Source of the DNA: Nocardioides sp. zg-1230
GTDB taxonomy: Bacteria > Actinomycetota > Actinomycetes > Propionibacteriales > Nocardioidaceae
Assembly (NCBI RefSeq): GCF_013155335.1
Contig: NZ_JABJQZ010000001.1
Location: forward strand, 1,054,001-1,118,000
Reading direction: 5' to 3'
Length of the DNA: 64,000 nucleotides
Shown one piece after another: positions 32,695-41,186 of the stretch (the stretch's first letter is position 1; every line of letters starts with the position of its first letter). Below the pieces are notes generated by a model that was not told the DNA's origin, did not search any database, and saw nothing but the letters and a program-made list of their open reading frames with translations. Position numbers and translations under genes: made by a program.

Positions 32695-33336
32695 ATGGGG
32701 GACCGGGTGACCGAGGCGGCAACGACCACGATCGAGCACCCGTTGACCCCGACGCTGGCGAAGACGGCCAACGTCCTCGCCAAGGGGGCCCTGCTGCTGC
32801 TACTGCTCTTCGCGGTCCTGCACCCCGACCAGGCCAACCTGCGTGACAAGGCCGCCGGCATGCGGGCCATCGGCTACCCGCTGATGTCCTTCACCGTGCC
32901 GGTCCTGTGGTGGGCACTGTGGCGCGACCGCATCTCCTTCCCCTGGCTGCCCGACCTGCTGATCACCATCACCTGCTTCACCGACATCCTCGGCAACCGG
33001 ATGGACCTCTACGACACGGTCGTGTGGTTCGACGACTGGATGCACTTCATGAACACCGGCCTGCTCGCCGCGGCGTTCATCCTCCTCACCCTGCACCGCG
33101 ACGTGGGGATCTGGCGTGTCCTCGAGCGCGGCCTCGCCTTCGGGGCGAGCGCTGCGATCGCGTGGGAGGTCGCGGAGTACTTCGCCTTCATCAGCCGCTC
33201 GACCGAGCGCGAGTTCGCCTACGCCGACACGCTGGGCGACCTGTCCCTGGGCACCGCCGGCGCAGTCCTGGCGGCGGTCGTGATCCATCGCGCGTGGCGG
33301 CGCGGGCACCTGCTCGACCCGCGCCCGCTCACCTGA
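32695..33336 (+). CDS. DUF2238/YjdF-like membrane protein
   Basis: A 213-aa protein with about five membrane segments and the motif DWMHFMNTGLLAAAF plus EVAEYFAFISRSTEREFAYADTLGDLSLGTAGA, which resembles the YjdF/DUF2238 family of uncharacterised membrane proteins. ATG 32695 and GTG 32707 (with GGGGGA before it) are both possible starts; the shorter form would lose four residues. The gene is on the same strand as its neighbours. Confidence 0.75.
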   Translation: MGDRVTEAATTTIEHPLTPTLAKTANVLAKGALLLLLLFAVLHPDQANLRDKAAGMRAIGYPLMSFTVPVLWWALWRDRISFPWLPDLLITITCFTDILGNRMDLYDTVVWFDDWMHFMNTGLLAAAFILLTLHRDVGIWRVLERGLAFGASAAIAWEVAEYFAFISRSTEREFAYADTLGDLSLGTAGAVLAAVVIHRAWRRGHLLDPRPLT

Positions 33337-33381
33337 GACGCACCCATTCGCGGCGTGGACCGGGCTGACAGGATCGGGCCC

Positions 33382-34875
33382 ATGCCCTCCGAGCGCTCCC
33401 CGCGGCACGACCTGTCCGCGTGGGCCGCCGCGGCACTGGTGTTCGGCTCCTCGGCGGCCGTGCTGGTGGTCGAGCTGGTGGCGCTACGGCTGCTCGCGCC
33501 GCACTACGGTCTGACGCTCGAGACCAACACCCTCGTGATCGGGCTCGCGCTCACCGCCATCGCCGCGGGCACGTGGGCGGGCGGGTGGACCGCCGATCGC
33601 GTCGCCCCGCGACCCCTGCTGGGACCGCTGCTCGGGATCTCCGGGGCAGCCGTCGCACTGACGCCGACGGTGGTCCGCGGGGCGGCGGCCTCGGGCGACG
33701 CCGGGCTGCTCCTCCTCGCGGCCACGCTGTCGATCCTGGTCCCGGGCATCCTGCTCTCGGCCGTCAGCCCGGTCGTCATCAAGCTCCGGCTCACCAACCT
33801 CGCCGAGACCGGCACGGTGGTGGGCCACCTCTCCGGCCTCGGCACCGTGGGGGCCATCGTCGGGACCGTCGTCACCGGCTTCGTGCTCGTCTCGCGGGTG
33901 CCGGTCAGCGGCATCCTGGTCGGCCTCGGCATCGTGCTCCTGGCCACCTCCGTCGTGGTGCAGGTGGCCGGACGTCGCGGTCGCAGCGACGCCGTTCTGG
34001 GCGTGGTCGTGGCGCTGGCCGGGGTGGGAGCAGCAGCGGCGCCGAGCGGCTGCGACGTCGAGACGACCTACCACTGCCTCGCCGTCAGCGCGGACCCCGG
34101 CCGGCCCGACGGGCGGGTGCTGGTGCTCGACGGGCTGCGCCACTCCTACGTCGACCTGGCCGACCCCACCCACCTCGACTTCGCGTACGTCCGCGCGATG
34201 GCGTCGCTGGTCGACGCCGCCTTCCCGCCCGACGAGCCGCTGGCGGCGTACCACCTCGGCGCGGGCGGGCTGACCCTGCCGCGCTGGCTCGAGGCCACCC
34301 GGCCCGGCACGACGAGCCGGGTCTCCGAGATCGACGCCGGTGTCGTGGAGGCCGACCTCGAGCTGCTGGGCGGCGAGCTGCCCGCCGGCGTCGAGGTCGC
34401 CGTCGAGGACGGTCGCCTGGCCATCGACGACCTCGAGCCCGCGAGCCTCGACCTCGTCGTTGGCGACGCGTTCGGCGGGGTCAGCGTGCCGTGGCACCTC
34501 GCCACCCGCGAGACACTGGAGGGTCTCGAGGCGGGCCTGGGCGAGGGCGGCGTCTACGTGGCCAACGTCATCGACCACGGTCCGCTCGACTTCGCCCGTG
34601 CCTACGTGCGCACGAGCAGCGAGGTCTTCGACGAGATCGCGCTGCTGGCCGCCCCCGACGTGCTCGCGGGCGAGGACGGCGGCAACCTCGTGCTCGTCGC
34701 CTCCCGCGAGCCGGTCGACCTCGACGCCGTCGCGGCCGGGTTCGAGGAGCGCGATCTGGCCTGGGGGTCGCTGGCCGGTGCCGACCTGGCCGCGTGGGCG
34801 GACGGCGCCCCGCTCCTCACCGACGACTTCGCGCCCGTCGACCAGCTGCTGACGCCGTACGGCCCGGCCCGCTGA
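33382..34875 (+). CDS. Fused membrane / spermidine synthase-like protein
   Basis: A 497-aa protein with six to eight membrane segments (residues 10-220, ALVFGSSAAVLVVELVALRLLAPHYG) followed by a SpeE-like Rossmann methyltransferase fold (DGRVLVLDGLRHSYVDLADPTHLDFAYVRAM, AYHLGAGGLTLPRWL, EIDAGVVEADLELL, LVVGDAFGGVSVPWHLATRE). Such fused proteins are annotated as spermidine synthases, but most lack proven polyamine activity. CAGGAT lies 7 nt before the ATG. The gene is followed by a convergent HAD gene. Confidence 0.85.
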   Translation: MPSERSPRHDLSAWAAAALVFGSSAAVLVVELVALRLLAPHYGLTLETNTLVIGLALTAIAAGTWAGGWTADRVAPRPLLGPLLGISGAAVALTPTVVRGAAASGDAGLLLLAATLSILVPGILLSAVSPVVIKLRLTNLAETGTVVGHLSGLGTVGAIVGTVVTGFVLVSRVPVSGILVGLGIVLLATSVVVQVAGRRGRSDAVLGVVVALAGVGAAAAPSGCDVETTYHCLAVSADPGRPDGRVLVLDGLRHSYVDLADPTHLDFAYVRAMASLVDAAFPPDEPLAAYHLGAGGLTLPRWLEATRPGTTSRVSEIDAGVVEADLELLGGELPAGVEVAVEDGRLAIDDLEPASLDLVVGDAFGGVSVPWHLATRETLEGLEAGLGEGGVYVANVIDHGPLDFARAYVRTSSEVFDEIALLAAPDVLAGEDGGNLVLVASREPVDLDAVAAGFEERDLAWGSLAGADLAAWADGAPLLTDDFAPVDQLLTPYGPAR

Positions 34876-34881
34876 CCCGGG

Positions 34882-35691
34882 CTACGTGTCCTCGGGCAGG
34901 CGCCTCTCGGCGACGTAGGGCACCACGTCGGCGATCGAGTCGACGACCAGCGTCGGCCGGTAGGGGAAGTCCTGCACCTGGTGGCGTTCGGTGGCGCCGG
35001 TGGCCACGAGGACGGTCCGCATGCCCGCCTCCAGGCCGCTGATGATGTCGGTGTCCATCCGGTCGCCGATCATCACCGTGGTCTCGGAGTGGGCGTCGAT
35101 GCGGTTGAGCGCACTGCGCATCATCAGCGGGTTGGGCTTGCCGATGAAGTAGGGCTGGCGTCCGGTCGCGGTGCTGATCAGCGCCGCCACTGACCCCGTG
35201 GCCGGGAGCATGCCCTGCGCGCTGGGGCCGCTCGGGTCGGGGTTGGTCGCGATGAACCGCGCGCCGTCGTTGATCAGCCGGATCGCGCGCGTGATCGCCT
35301 CGAACGAGTAGGTGCGCGTCTCGCCGAGCACGACGTAGTCGGGGTCCTGGTCGGTCATGACGTAGCCGATGTCGTGGACCGCCGCGGTCAGCCCGGTCTC
35401 GCCCACGACGTACGCCGACCCGCCGGGGCGCTGGTCGTCGAGGAACTGCGCGGTCGCGAGCGCCGACGTCCAGATCGACTCCTCCGGCACGTCGATGCCG
35501 CTGCTGCGCAGCAGCCGCACCCGCAGGTCGCGCGGGGTGAAGATCGAGTTGTTGGTGAGGACCAGGAACGGGACCTCCTGCTCGCGCAGCGCGGCGATGA
35601 ACTCCTTGGCCCCGGGGATCGGGTCCTCCTCACGGACCAGGACGCCGTCCATGTCGGTGAGCCAGGTGTGGACGGCGCGGGGTTCGGTCAC
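34882..35691 (-). CDS. HAD-IIA family hydrolase (NagD-like)
   Basis: The protein (269 aa from this start) has HAD motifs [34 protein letters not shown], the C2-type cap, and [23 protein letters not shown]. The NagD group dephosphorylates nucleotides and sugar phosphates. GTG 35691 was chosen because it gives the family start ([15 protein letters not shown]) and has CATGAT 6 nt upstream; GTG 35715 would add eight residues. It converges on the spermidine-synthase-like gene. Confidence 0.88.
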   Translation of the reverse strand: MTEPRAVHTWLTDMDGVLVREEDPIPGAKEFIAALREQEVPFLVLTNNSIFTPRDLRVRLLRSSGIDVPEESIWTSALATAQFLDDQRPGGSAYVVGETGLTAAVHDIGYVMTDQDPDYVVLGETRTYSFEAITRAIRLINDGARFIATNPDPSGPSAQGMLPATGSVAALISTATGRQPYFIGKPNPLMMRSALNRIDAHSETTVMIGDRMDTDIISGLEAGMRTVLVATGATERHQVQDFPYRPTLVVDSIADVVPYVAERRLPEDT

Positions 35692-35722
35692 GGGACCATC
35701 ATGGTGCACCGCCACGTCCGCG

Positions 35723-38254
35723 TCACCGCGCGGCGTGGGCGCCGCTCGGCTCGTGCTCAGCCGCCTCCGCGTCGACCGGCTGGCCGTGCACGGGGTGGCT
35801 GCGCTCGAGCTTGGCGCCCTCGACGTCGACGTCGGGCAGGATCCGGTCGAGCCACCGCGGCAGCCACCACGCCGACTCGCCGAGCAGGTGCATCGCGGCC
35901 GGGATCAGTAGCATCCGTACGACGAACGCGTCGAGCAGGACGCCGAAGGCCAGGCCGAAGCCGATCGGCTTGATGGTCGCGTCGTGGCTGAAGATGAATC
36001 CCGCGAACACCGAGATCATGATGATCGCGGCGGCCGTGACGACCGAGCGTCCGGCGTGCAGCCCGTGCTGCACGGCGACCCGCGCCGGCGCCCCGTGGGC
36101 GTAGGACTCCCGCATCCCGGACACCAGGAACAGCTGGTAGTCCATCGCCAGGCCGAAGAGGATGCCGGTCGCGATGATCGGCAGGAAGCTCAGCACGGGA
36201 CCGGGCGCGTGCACACCGAACAGGTCGGACAGGAAGCCGATCTGGAAGATCGCGGTGATGCCGCCGAACGCGGCCAGTAGCGACAGCACGAAGCCGAGGG
36301 TGGCGGTGACCGGCACGAGGATCGAGCGGAACACCAGCACCAGGATCACCAGCGACAGCCCGACGACCAGGACCAGATAGGTCGGCAGCACGTCGGCGAG
36401 CTTGTCGGAGATGTCGATTCCGGCGCTCGCGTTGCCGGCGACGCCGAGGGTGGCCTCGCCTCCGTCGAGCGTCTCCGGGGTGAGCGTGCGAAGGTTCTGC
36501 ACCAGCTCCGCGGTCGACTCGCTCGACGGCGACCCCTTCGGGATCACCTGGAAGGCCAGCGCCGAGCGGTCCGTCGACGCGCCGATCGGCACGACTGCCT
36601 CGACGTTCCAGACCCGGCCGAGCTGCTCGCCGACCCTGGCCTCCTCGGCGACGACGTCGTCCTCGGCGATCGCCCCGGGCAGGTCGGCGACGACCAGGAG
36701 CGGGCCGTTGGACCCGTCCCCGAACTTCTCCGCCTGGACGTCGTACGCCTTGAACGCGGCGGACTCCGGCGGCTGGGTCGAGCCGTCGGGGAGGCCGAGC
36801 CGCATCTGGGTCGCGGGCGCGGCCACCACGAGCAGGGCGACGACGCCCAGCCCGAGGACGGTCCACGCGCGGGTGGTGCTCATCGGCCGGTCGCGGTCGG
36901 TGATCGCCTCGTCGTGCGTGCGCTCACCCGCGGCGAGGCGCGCCCGCTCGCGGCGGCGCAGGATGCGTGCGCCGACGAGCGACAGGATCGCGGGCGTGAG
37001 GGTGACGGCCATCAGGATCGCGACCAGCACGGCGACGGCGCCGACGGTGCCCATGAGGCCGAGGAACCCGACGCCGGTGACGTTGAGGGCCAGCAGCGCC
37101 ACCATCACGGTGACGCCGGCGAAGACGACCGCGTTCCCGGAGGTGCCGTTGGCCAGGCCGATCGACTCGTGGAGCTCGGCGCCCTGCTTCAGCTGGCGGC
37201 GGTGGCGGTTGATGATGAAGAGCGAGTAGTCGATGCCGACCGCGAGGCCCAGCATCACGCCGAGGACCGGGGTCACCGAGACGAAGTCCACGACCCCGGA
37301 GAACGACAACGAGGCGAGCGACGCGACCCCGACACCGAGCAGCGCGGTGACCAGCGGCAGGGCGGCGCCGATGACGGTCCCGAGCATGACGAAGAGGACG
37401 ATTGCGGCGATGACGACGCCGGCGATCTCGCCCGGGCCGAGGATGGACGGGACGGTCTGCGCGATGTCCTGCGAGGGGTAGAGCTCCACCCCGTCGATGC
37501 CGGCGTCGGCGACGAGGTCCTCGATCTCCGTCTTCACCTCCGTGGTCACCTCGTTGGTCGAGACGTCGAAGGTGACGTTGGCGACCGCGGCGCTGCCGTC
37601 CTCCGACACGGTGCGGAACGCGGACGAGAGCTCGGACAGGGTGGCGCCCTGCTCCAGCTGCGGGGCCTGCTCGTCGACCCTGGCCCGCTGCCGGTCGATC
37701 TCGGCCTGGCCCTCGTCGAGCTGCCGCTCGGCATCCCGGAGCTGGGGGCGGATCGCGCCGAGCGTGCCGTCCTCCTGGGCCTGGGCACGCTGCTGGTCGA
37801 GCAGCTGTCGGCCGGCGTCGATCTGCGCCTGGCCGGCGCTGAGCTGGGCCAGGCCGTCGTTGAGCTGCTCGCGGCCGTCGGCCACCCGCTCCGCCGACGA
37901 GTCCAGCTGCTCCTGCGTGGCGAACGGGTCGGACACCTCGGCGACGGAGTCCACCTCCTCGAGCCGGTCGAGCAGCGCGACCAGCTCGCGCTGCTGCGCG
38001 GCGCTGAACTCGGTGCCGTCGGTGGTCTGGGCGACGATCGAGCCGTTGCCGCCGCCTGCGCCCTCGAAGTCGCGCTCGAGCTGCTGGGAGACCCGGGTCG
38101 TGGGGGTGTCGGGCAGCGTGATGTTCGACGAGAGCGCCCCGGCGAAGGACACGTACGTCACCGCCGTGACGGCCAGGACCATCAGCCAGGCGCCGATGAC
38201 GGCCCAGTGGCGGCGGGCCGCGAAGCGACCGATGCGGTAGAGGAGCTCAGCCAT
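35723..38254 (-). CDS. MMPL/RND family exporter
   Basis: An 843-aa membrane protein with the two-half MMPL topology: one segment, a large outer loop, then five segments, repeated. The first loop holds a long helical coiled coil (residues 110-210, Gln- and Arg-rich). MMPL signatures include [14 protein letters not shown] and the second-half equivalent [16 protein letters not shown], with the conserved membrane Asp-Tyr pairs. These proton-driven exporters move lipids or drugs. The TetR gene 63 bp upstream probably controls it. Confidence 0.93.
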   Translation of the reverse strand: MAELLYRIGRFAARRHWAVIGAWLMVLAVTAVTYVSFAGALSSNITLPDTPTTRVSQQLERDFEGAGGGNGSIVAQTTDGTEFSAAQQRELVALLDRLEEVDSVAEVSDPFATQEQLDSSAERVADGREQLNDGLAQLSAGQAQIDAGRQLLDQQRAQAQEDGTLGAIRPQLRDAERQLDEGQAEIDRQRARVDEQAPQLEQGATLSELSSAFRTVSEDGSAAVANVTFDVSTNEVTTEVKTEIEDLVADAGIDGVELYPSQDIAQTVPSILGPGEIAGVVIAAIVLFVMLGTVIGAALPLVTALLGVGVASLASLSFSGVVDFVSVTPVLGVMLGLAVGIDYSLFIINRHRRQLKQGAELHESIGLANGTSGNAVVFAGVTVMVALLALNVTGVGFLGLMGTVGAVAVLVAILMAVTLTPAILSLVGARILRRRERARLAAGERTHDEAITDRDRPMSTTRAWTVLGLGVVALLVVAAPATQMRLGLPDGSTQPPESAAFKAYDVQAEKFGDGSNGPLLVVADLPGAIAEDDVVAEEARVGEQLGRVWNVEAVVPIGASTDRSALAFQVIPKGSPSSESTAELVQNLRTLTPETLDGGEATLGVAGNASAGIDISDKLADVLPTYLVLVVGLSLVILVLVFRSILVPVTATLGFVLSLLAAFGGITAIFQIGFLSDLFGVHAPGPVLSFLPIIATGILFGLAMDYQLFLVSGMRESYAHGAPARVAVQHGLHAGRSVVTAAAIIMISVFAGFIFSHDATIKPIGFGLAFGVLLDAFVVRMLLIPAAMHLLGESAWWLPRWLDRILPDVDVEGAKLERSHPVHGQPVDAEAAEHEPSGAHAAR

Positions 38255-38317
38255 GGGGTGGCGGGCCTTTCGGTGGTGTGCAGGAGGGGGGAGGTCGGGG
38301 TGGGTCAGCCGGGCGGG

Positions 38318-38977
38318 TCAGCCGGTGACGCCGACGCGGATGCGGTGGAGCAGGCGGTCGAGCAGGTCGTCCCAGTCCGCACGGGCCGCGGGCGGCACGT
38401 CCGGCGCCAGGTCGGGGTGATCGGCCAGCCACAGGTCGGCGATCGTGGTGATGCCGGCGAAGAGCAGCGCGAGGCTGAGCTCGAGGTCGACGGGGTCGAG
38501 CGCGGGTGCACGGCGCTGCATCTGGGCGCGCAGTCGGCCGCCGACGTGGTCGAAGGCGGCCCGCGCGATGCCCTGCGCCCGCTCGTCGTGCACGGCGGGC
38601 GAGCCGAGGACGCGGTGGATCGTGGCAATCGCGGTGGGCAGGTCCACGCCGCGGGTGGCCTCGGCCACCGCGTCGAGCGCGGAGCGGCACCCGGCGTCGT
38701 CGGCGTTGAGCCCGGTCGTACGCCGTTCGATGTCGGCGAGCAGGTCGGTGGTCACCTCGGCGAGGATCTGCTCGCACACCGCCACCAGCAGCTGGTCGAG
38801 GCCGGCGACGTGGTTGAAGACGGTACGCCGCGACACCCCCGCTCGCGCCGCGACCTGCTCGACGGTGAACCCGTCGGCCCCGTGCTCGGTGGCCAGCGCC
38901 CGGGCCGCGTCGAGGATGGCGCGACGACGCTCCTCGCGCAGCGCGCTGCGGCCGTCGGTGGGCGGGGTCGTCGTCAC
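38318..38977 (-). CDS. TetR family regulator
   Basis: A 219-aa repressor with the N-terminal helix-turn-helix (ALATEHGADGFTVEQVAARAGVSRRTVFNHVAGLDQLL) and a ligand-binding C-terminal domain. It is the first gene of the MMPL locus. GTG 38977 follows AACAAT by 6 nt, and the perfect operator at 38988-39002 overlaps this region, so it is likely autoregulated and controls the exporter. The signal molecule is unknown. Confidence 0.93.
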   Translation of the reverse strand: MTTTPPTDGRSALREERRRAILDAARALATEHGADGFTVEQVAARAGVSRRTVFNHVAGLDQLLVAVCEQILAEVTTDLLADIERRTTGLNADDAGCRSALDAVAEATRGVDLPTAIATIHRVLGSPAVHDERAQGIARAAFDHVGGRLRAQMQRRAPALDPVDLELSLALLFAGITTIADLWLADHPDLAPDVPPAARADWDDLLDRLLHRIRVGVTG

Positions 38978-38987
38978 CCGGCCATTG

Positions 38988-39002
38988 TTGCACTCAGTGC
39001 AA
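38988..39002. promoter_or_regulatory. TetR operator (perfect 15-bp palindrome)
   Basis: TTGCACTCAGTGCAA is a perfect palindrome 10 bp upstream of the TetR start codon. TTGCACTnAGTGCAA is the kind of site bound by actinobacterial TetR-type regulators of MMPL and drug-efflux genes. It lies across the probable promoter. Confidence 0.75.
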
Positions 39003-39030
39003 ATAGAGGCGGTGGGTGGACAGACAAACG

Positions 39031-39054
39031 GCACGGCCCCTGCGAGGGCCGTGC
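39031..39054. terminator. GC-rich stem-loop between TetR and response regulator genes
   Basis: GCACGGCCC and GGGCCGTGC pair perfectly (9 bp) around a 6-nt loop. It lies downstream of the response regulator gene (39232-39612, minus strand) and upstream of tetR, so it could end that transcript. There is no T-tract. The rest of 39003-39231 shows no gene I can support. Confidence 0.45.
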
Positions 39055-39231
39055 CGCAGTCGCGTTGGTGGTGCGTGGACCCACCGCCACTGGGGGGACC
39101 GGACGCCGGCGGGAGGACGACGTCCGGGGACGGTGGACGAGCCCGACGGAACGCGACCGTCTGGCCCTACCGCTGGTGGGACGGGCGACCGGGCGTCCCA
39201 TGACGCGGTCCGGCGAAAGAAATTCCGGGTG

Positions 39232-39612
39232 TCAGCCGGCCTCGGCGACGGTGGGTGGCCGGACCGAGCCGCGGACCCGCTCCACGAGCTCCACGAGGGT
39301 GAACGGCTTGCCCAGCACGTCGTCGGCGCCGGCGCCCAGGCTGGCGGCCACGTGGTCGGGCCCGGCGTGGCCGGACGTCACCAGGACGGCACCGAGGAAC
39401 CCGTCGGCCCGCAGGGACGCCGTGGCCTCCAGGCCGTCCATGTCGGGCAGGCCGCGGTCCATCACGACGACGTCGACGTGACGGCCACCGATGCCGGCGC
39501 GGGCCCCGCTCCCGCTGTCGACAGTGAGGACGTCGAAGCCGGCCCGGCCGAGCGCGAGTGCCATCGCCTGCGCGAGGTCGGGCTCGTCCTCGACGAGCAG
39601 CACGGTGGGCAC
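39232..39612 (-). CDS. Single-domain response regulator (receiver only)
   Basis: A 126-aa receiver domain with the acidic pair E8/D9 and E10 (LLVEDEPDL), phosphorylation site D52 (VVVMDRGLPDMDG), T79/S80 and K102 (GKPF). No output domain is present. It is transcribed in the same direction as the PAS-ANTAR gene 55 bp upstream, so it may act with it. GTG 39612 was chosen because the upstream part of the frame is not receiver-like. No cognate kinase lies nearby; the two kinases near 60 kb are candidates by domain type only. Confidence 0.9.
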   Translation of the reverse strand: MPTVLLVEDEPDLAQAMALALGRAGFDVLTVDSGSGARAGIGGRHVDVVVMDRGLPDMDGLEATASLRADGFLGAVLVTSGHAGPDHVAASLGAGADDVLGKPFTLVELVERVRGSVRPPTVAEAG

Positions 39613-39667
39613 GCGCTCACGGTACAACCGAAGTACACACCACATCCACAGAACGGTGAAGGTGCTG

Positions 39668-40342
39668 TCACTCGGCCTTCGCGCTGTCGTTCGCGACGGC
39701 TTGCGGCACGTCGGAGTACAGCCGCTCGAGCATCACGTGGGCCGACACCGGACCGACCTTGGTCGGCGTGCGGTCGCCGGCCACCGCGTCGACCAGCACC
39801 CGCGCGATGTCGCGCACCTTGCGGTTGGTGTCGGCAGAGAAGGCGCGCAGCAGCGCCCACGCGGTGTCGGTGTCGACGCTGTAGAGCTGCATCAGCACGC
39901 CCTTGGCCTGCTCGATGACGGCGCGGTGCTCCACGAAGTCCACGACGGCCGTGTCGACCTCGGTGTGCACGGCGTCCTGGCGCACGTCGGTGATGTCGAC
40001 GAGGTGCCCGTGCACGACCGGCGTGCCGTCCTCGTCCTCCAGGTGTCCGGCTGCCAGCACCACGCGGAGGTCGTTCCTCGCGGTGCGGATGCGATGCAGG
40101 AACGAGAAGGGTTCGCAACGTTCCAGCAACGCCTCGCGCGACTCCCACGCGGCCGGGACGTCCTCGGGATGGACGTGCCGCATCACCAGCTCGGTCGTGG
40201 GGACGACGGCGCCGGGCTCGAACCCGTGGATCATGAACATCGTGTCCGACCACCACCACTCGTCGGTCTCGGGGCGGTAGGTGTACCGACCGACCAGGGC
40301 AGCGGCGGAGGCCATGAAGCGGTCTGCCCGTGCGCGTTCCAT
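39668..40342 (-). CDS. PAS-ANTAR protein (RNA-binding antiterminator type)
   Basis: A 224-aa protein with an N-terminal PAS domain (residues 20-125, GYTYRPETDEWWWSDTMFMIHGFEPG-like start and VVHGHLVDITDV end) and a C-terminal ANTAR domain (EHRAVIEQAKGVLMQLYSVDTDTAWALLRAFSADTNRKVRDIARVLV). ANTAR domains bind paired-hairpin RNAs and prevent termination, so this protein could link a PAS-sensed signal to gene expression. ATG 40342 was chosen from the family start. Its target RNAs are unknown. Confidence 0.9.
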   Translation of the reverse strand: MERARADRFMASAAALVGRYTYRPETDEWWWSDTMFMIHGFEPGAVVPTTELVMRHVHPEDVPAAWESREALLERCEPFSFLHRIRTARNDLRVVLAAGHLEDEDGTPVVHGHLVDITDVRQDAVHTEVDTAVVDFVEHRAVIEQAKGVLMQLYSVDTDTAWALLRAFSADTNRKVRDIARVLVDAVAGDRTPTKVGPVSAHVMLERLYSDVPQAVANDSAKAE

Positions 40343-40394
40343 GCTCGGATTCTGCCGACCCCGGTTCTCGCGGTTCAAGGGCCGATGTACCCCC

Positions 40395-40862
40395 TCAGGC
40401 CGGGTCGGTGACGTCCGCGACCAGCGCGTCGAAGTGGGTGACGACGTCGTCCCCGGCAACGGTCGCCGCGACCCCGTGCGCACCGGCCCCGATGGAGACC
40501 GTGCGCCCCACGATGCGCTCGTCGGCGACGACGGGCAGCGCCGTCTCCGAGCCGAACGGGGTGATGGTCCCGCGCTCGTAGCCGGTCACCTCACGGGCGG
40601 CATCGGCCGCGGGCATCGAGATCCGGTTGACGCCCAGGAGCGCGCGGAGCTTGGGCCACGAGATCTCGCGGTCGCCGGGCACGAGCACGAAGAGGTGGTC
40701 GCCCTCGCCCCGGCGCACGACCATCGTCTTCACGATCGCGGACGGCTCCACGCCGCGCACGGCTGCCGCCTCGGCGAGCGAGCCCACCCGTCCGTGCCGG
40801 GTGACCTCGTGCGCGATGCCCGACGCCGCCAGGGCCCGGAGCGCGGGGTTCTGCTCGTCCAC
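40395..40862 (-). CDS. YbaK/EbsC family protein (aminoacyl-tRNA deacylase)
   Basis: A 155-aa protein with the YbaK fold: SAIVKTMVVRRGEGDHLFVLVPGDREISWPKLRALLGVNRISMPAADAAREVTGYERGTITPFG and the GxGxxG-like VSIGAGAHG. The family removes mischarged amino acids (such as Cys from tRNA-Pro). TACGCT lies 6 nt before the GTG start. Which aminoacyl-tRNA is edited cannot be read from the sequence. Confidence 0.92.
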   Translation of the reverse strand: MDEQNPALRALAASGIAHEVTRHGRVGSLAEAAAVRGVEPSAIVKTMVVRRGEGDHLFVLVPGDREISWPKLRALLGVNRISMPAADAAREVTGYERGTITPFGSETALPVVADERIVGRTVSIGAGAHGVAATVAGDDVVTHFDALVADVTDPA

Positions 40863-40938
40863 GCCACGAGCGTACGACGACCGCGCGGGGCCCCGGGACG
40901 ACGATCGGGCCGGTCCGTGGAGGACCGGCCCGATCGGC

Positions 40939-41028
40939 TGGCGGTGACGGAGGGATTTGAACCCTCGGTGGACTTGCGCCCACAAACGCTTTCGAGGCGT
41001 TCTCCTTAGGCCGCTCGGACACGTCACC
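40939..41028 (-). tRNA. tRNA-Ser (anticodon CGA)
   Basis: On the minus strand the acceptor GGTGACG pairs with CGTCACC, the anticodon loop CTCGAAA gives anticodon CGA (codon UCG), a long variable arm (GTGGGCGCAAGTCCAC) marks a class II tRNA, and the T arm reads GAGGGTTCAAATCCCTC. The CCA end is encoded (40939-40941). SerRS (19923-21191) is its cognate synthetase. Confidence 0.96.
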
Positions 41029-41186
41029 GCGCCGAACGTTACTAGAGGGCACGCGCGAGCAAGAAACCGGCGACGGTCCACCGGTCACGGGCCAGTCACG
41101 GGCGAGCCATGGCCAGCGGCGACGTACGACGGTAACTTTCGGCGCACGCCTGTGCGCACGCCGCGCGTGAGCGGGAAGGAGGCACC

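Noticed and set aside
36914..39481. Long plus-strand open frame (855 codons) opposite the MMPL gene
   Set aside because: It is a shadow of the MMPL and TetR genes; the composition is repetitive and no motif is present.
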